Assembly (NCBI RefSeq): GCF_013375555.1
Contig: NZ_JABXWB010000001.1
Location: 2,809,501-2,873,500 of the forward strand
Source of the DNA: Sphingobium sp. EM0848
GTDB lineage: Bacteria > Pseudomonadota > Alphaproteobacteria > Sphingomonadales > Sphingomonadaceae
Direction of reading: 5' to 3'
Length of the DNA: 64,000 bases
Under the pieces are notes generated by a model. The model made no database searches. It was not told where the DNA came from and saw only the letters and a list, made by a program, of their open reading frames with translations. Of this stretch, positions 62,222 to 64,000 are shown in pieces. Positions within the stretch are counted from its first letter, which is position 1. Each line of letters starts with the position of its first letter. The position numbers and the translations under genes are program-made.

Positions 62222-64000
<1,779 letters not shown>

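Overview
The window looks like a chromosome segment of a sphingomonad (Sphingomonadaceae: Sphingobium, Sphingomonas or Novosphingobium type). This is judged from the high G+C content, the alphaproteobacterial style of the housekeeping proteins, the large TonB-dependent receptors and the ring-cleavage catabolic genes. The genus is an inference; no rRNA gene is present.

Bases 1 to about 21,800 are ordinary chromosome. They hold a DMT transporter and threonine aldolase, ilvE, a UbiH-type hydroxylase, cytochrome b561, acs, a glutathione transferase, a GGDEF protein, a LysR regulator, a bacterial CDC48-type double AAA ATPase, a PmtA-like methyltransferase, proA behind a strongly structured leader, kdsA with a small phospholipase-A2-like gene in front, an esterase-like membrane protein overlapping a cytochrome P450, and a TPP riboswitch driving a small membrane protein plus thiC.

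At 21,807-21,851 lies a 45-bp fragment identical in layout to the 3' half of tRNA-Gly(GCC). A tyrosine integrase follows at 22,032. The orientation fits the distal end of an element inserted in tRNA-Gly and running rightwards beyond the window. Its cargo begins with a flavin reductase remnant, the lower meta-pathway operon (2-keto-4-pentenoate hydratase, acylating acetaldehyde dehydrogenase, 4-hydroxy-2-oxovalerate aldolase), and IclR, GntR and AraC regulators. A leftward operon follows: HsaA-type flavin monooxygenase, SDR, dienelactone hydrolase family protein, TonB receptor and VOC protein.

From 36,024 onward the window is a tandem array with a 13,099-bp period. Each unit encodes an extradiol dioxygenase, an acyl-CoA ligase, a meta-cleavage hydrolase, an FAD monooxygenase, an HpaB-type monooxygenase, a TetR regulator, an XylR/DmpR-type sigma-54 activator and a TonB receptor. 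The middle dioxygenase is a precise hybrid of the outer two, with the switch inside a 14-bp shared tract, which is the signature of unequal crossing-over. A third unit starts at 62,222 and runs off the end. Its ligase is also a mosaic, becoming identical to the other copies from 63,539.

The genes make chemical sense together. Phenol-type hydroxylation (HpaB and FAD monooxygenases) gives a catechol, extradiol cleavage and C-C hydrolysis give 2-hydroxypenta-2,4-dienoate and an acid, the ligase can activate the acid, and the lower pathway yields pyruvate and acetyl-CoA. Near-consensus sigma-54 promoters precede the FAD monooxygenase and TonB receptor in both full units, matching the sigma-54 activator encoded within each unit. 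The actual substrate cannot be read from sequence.
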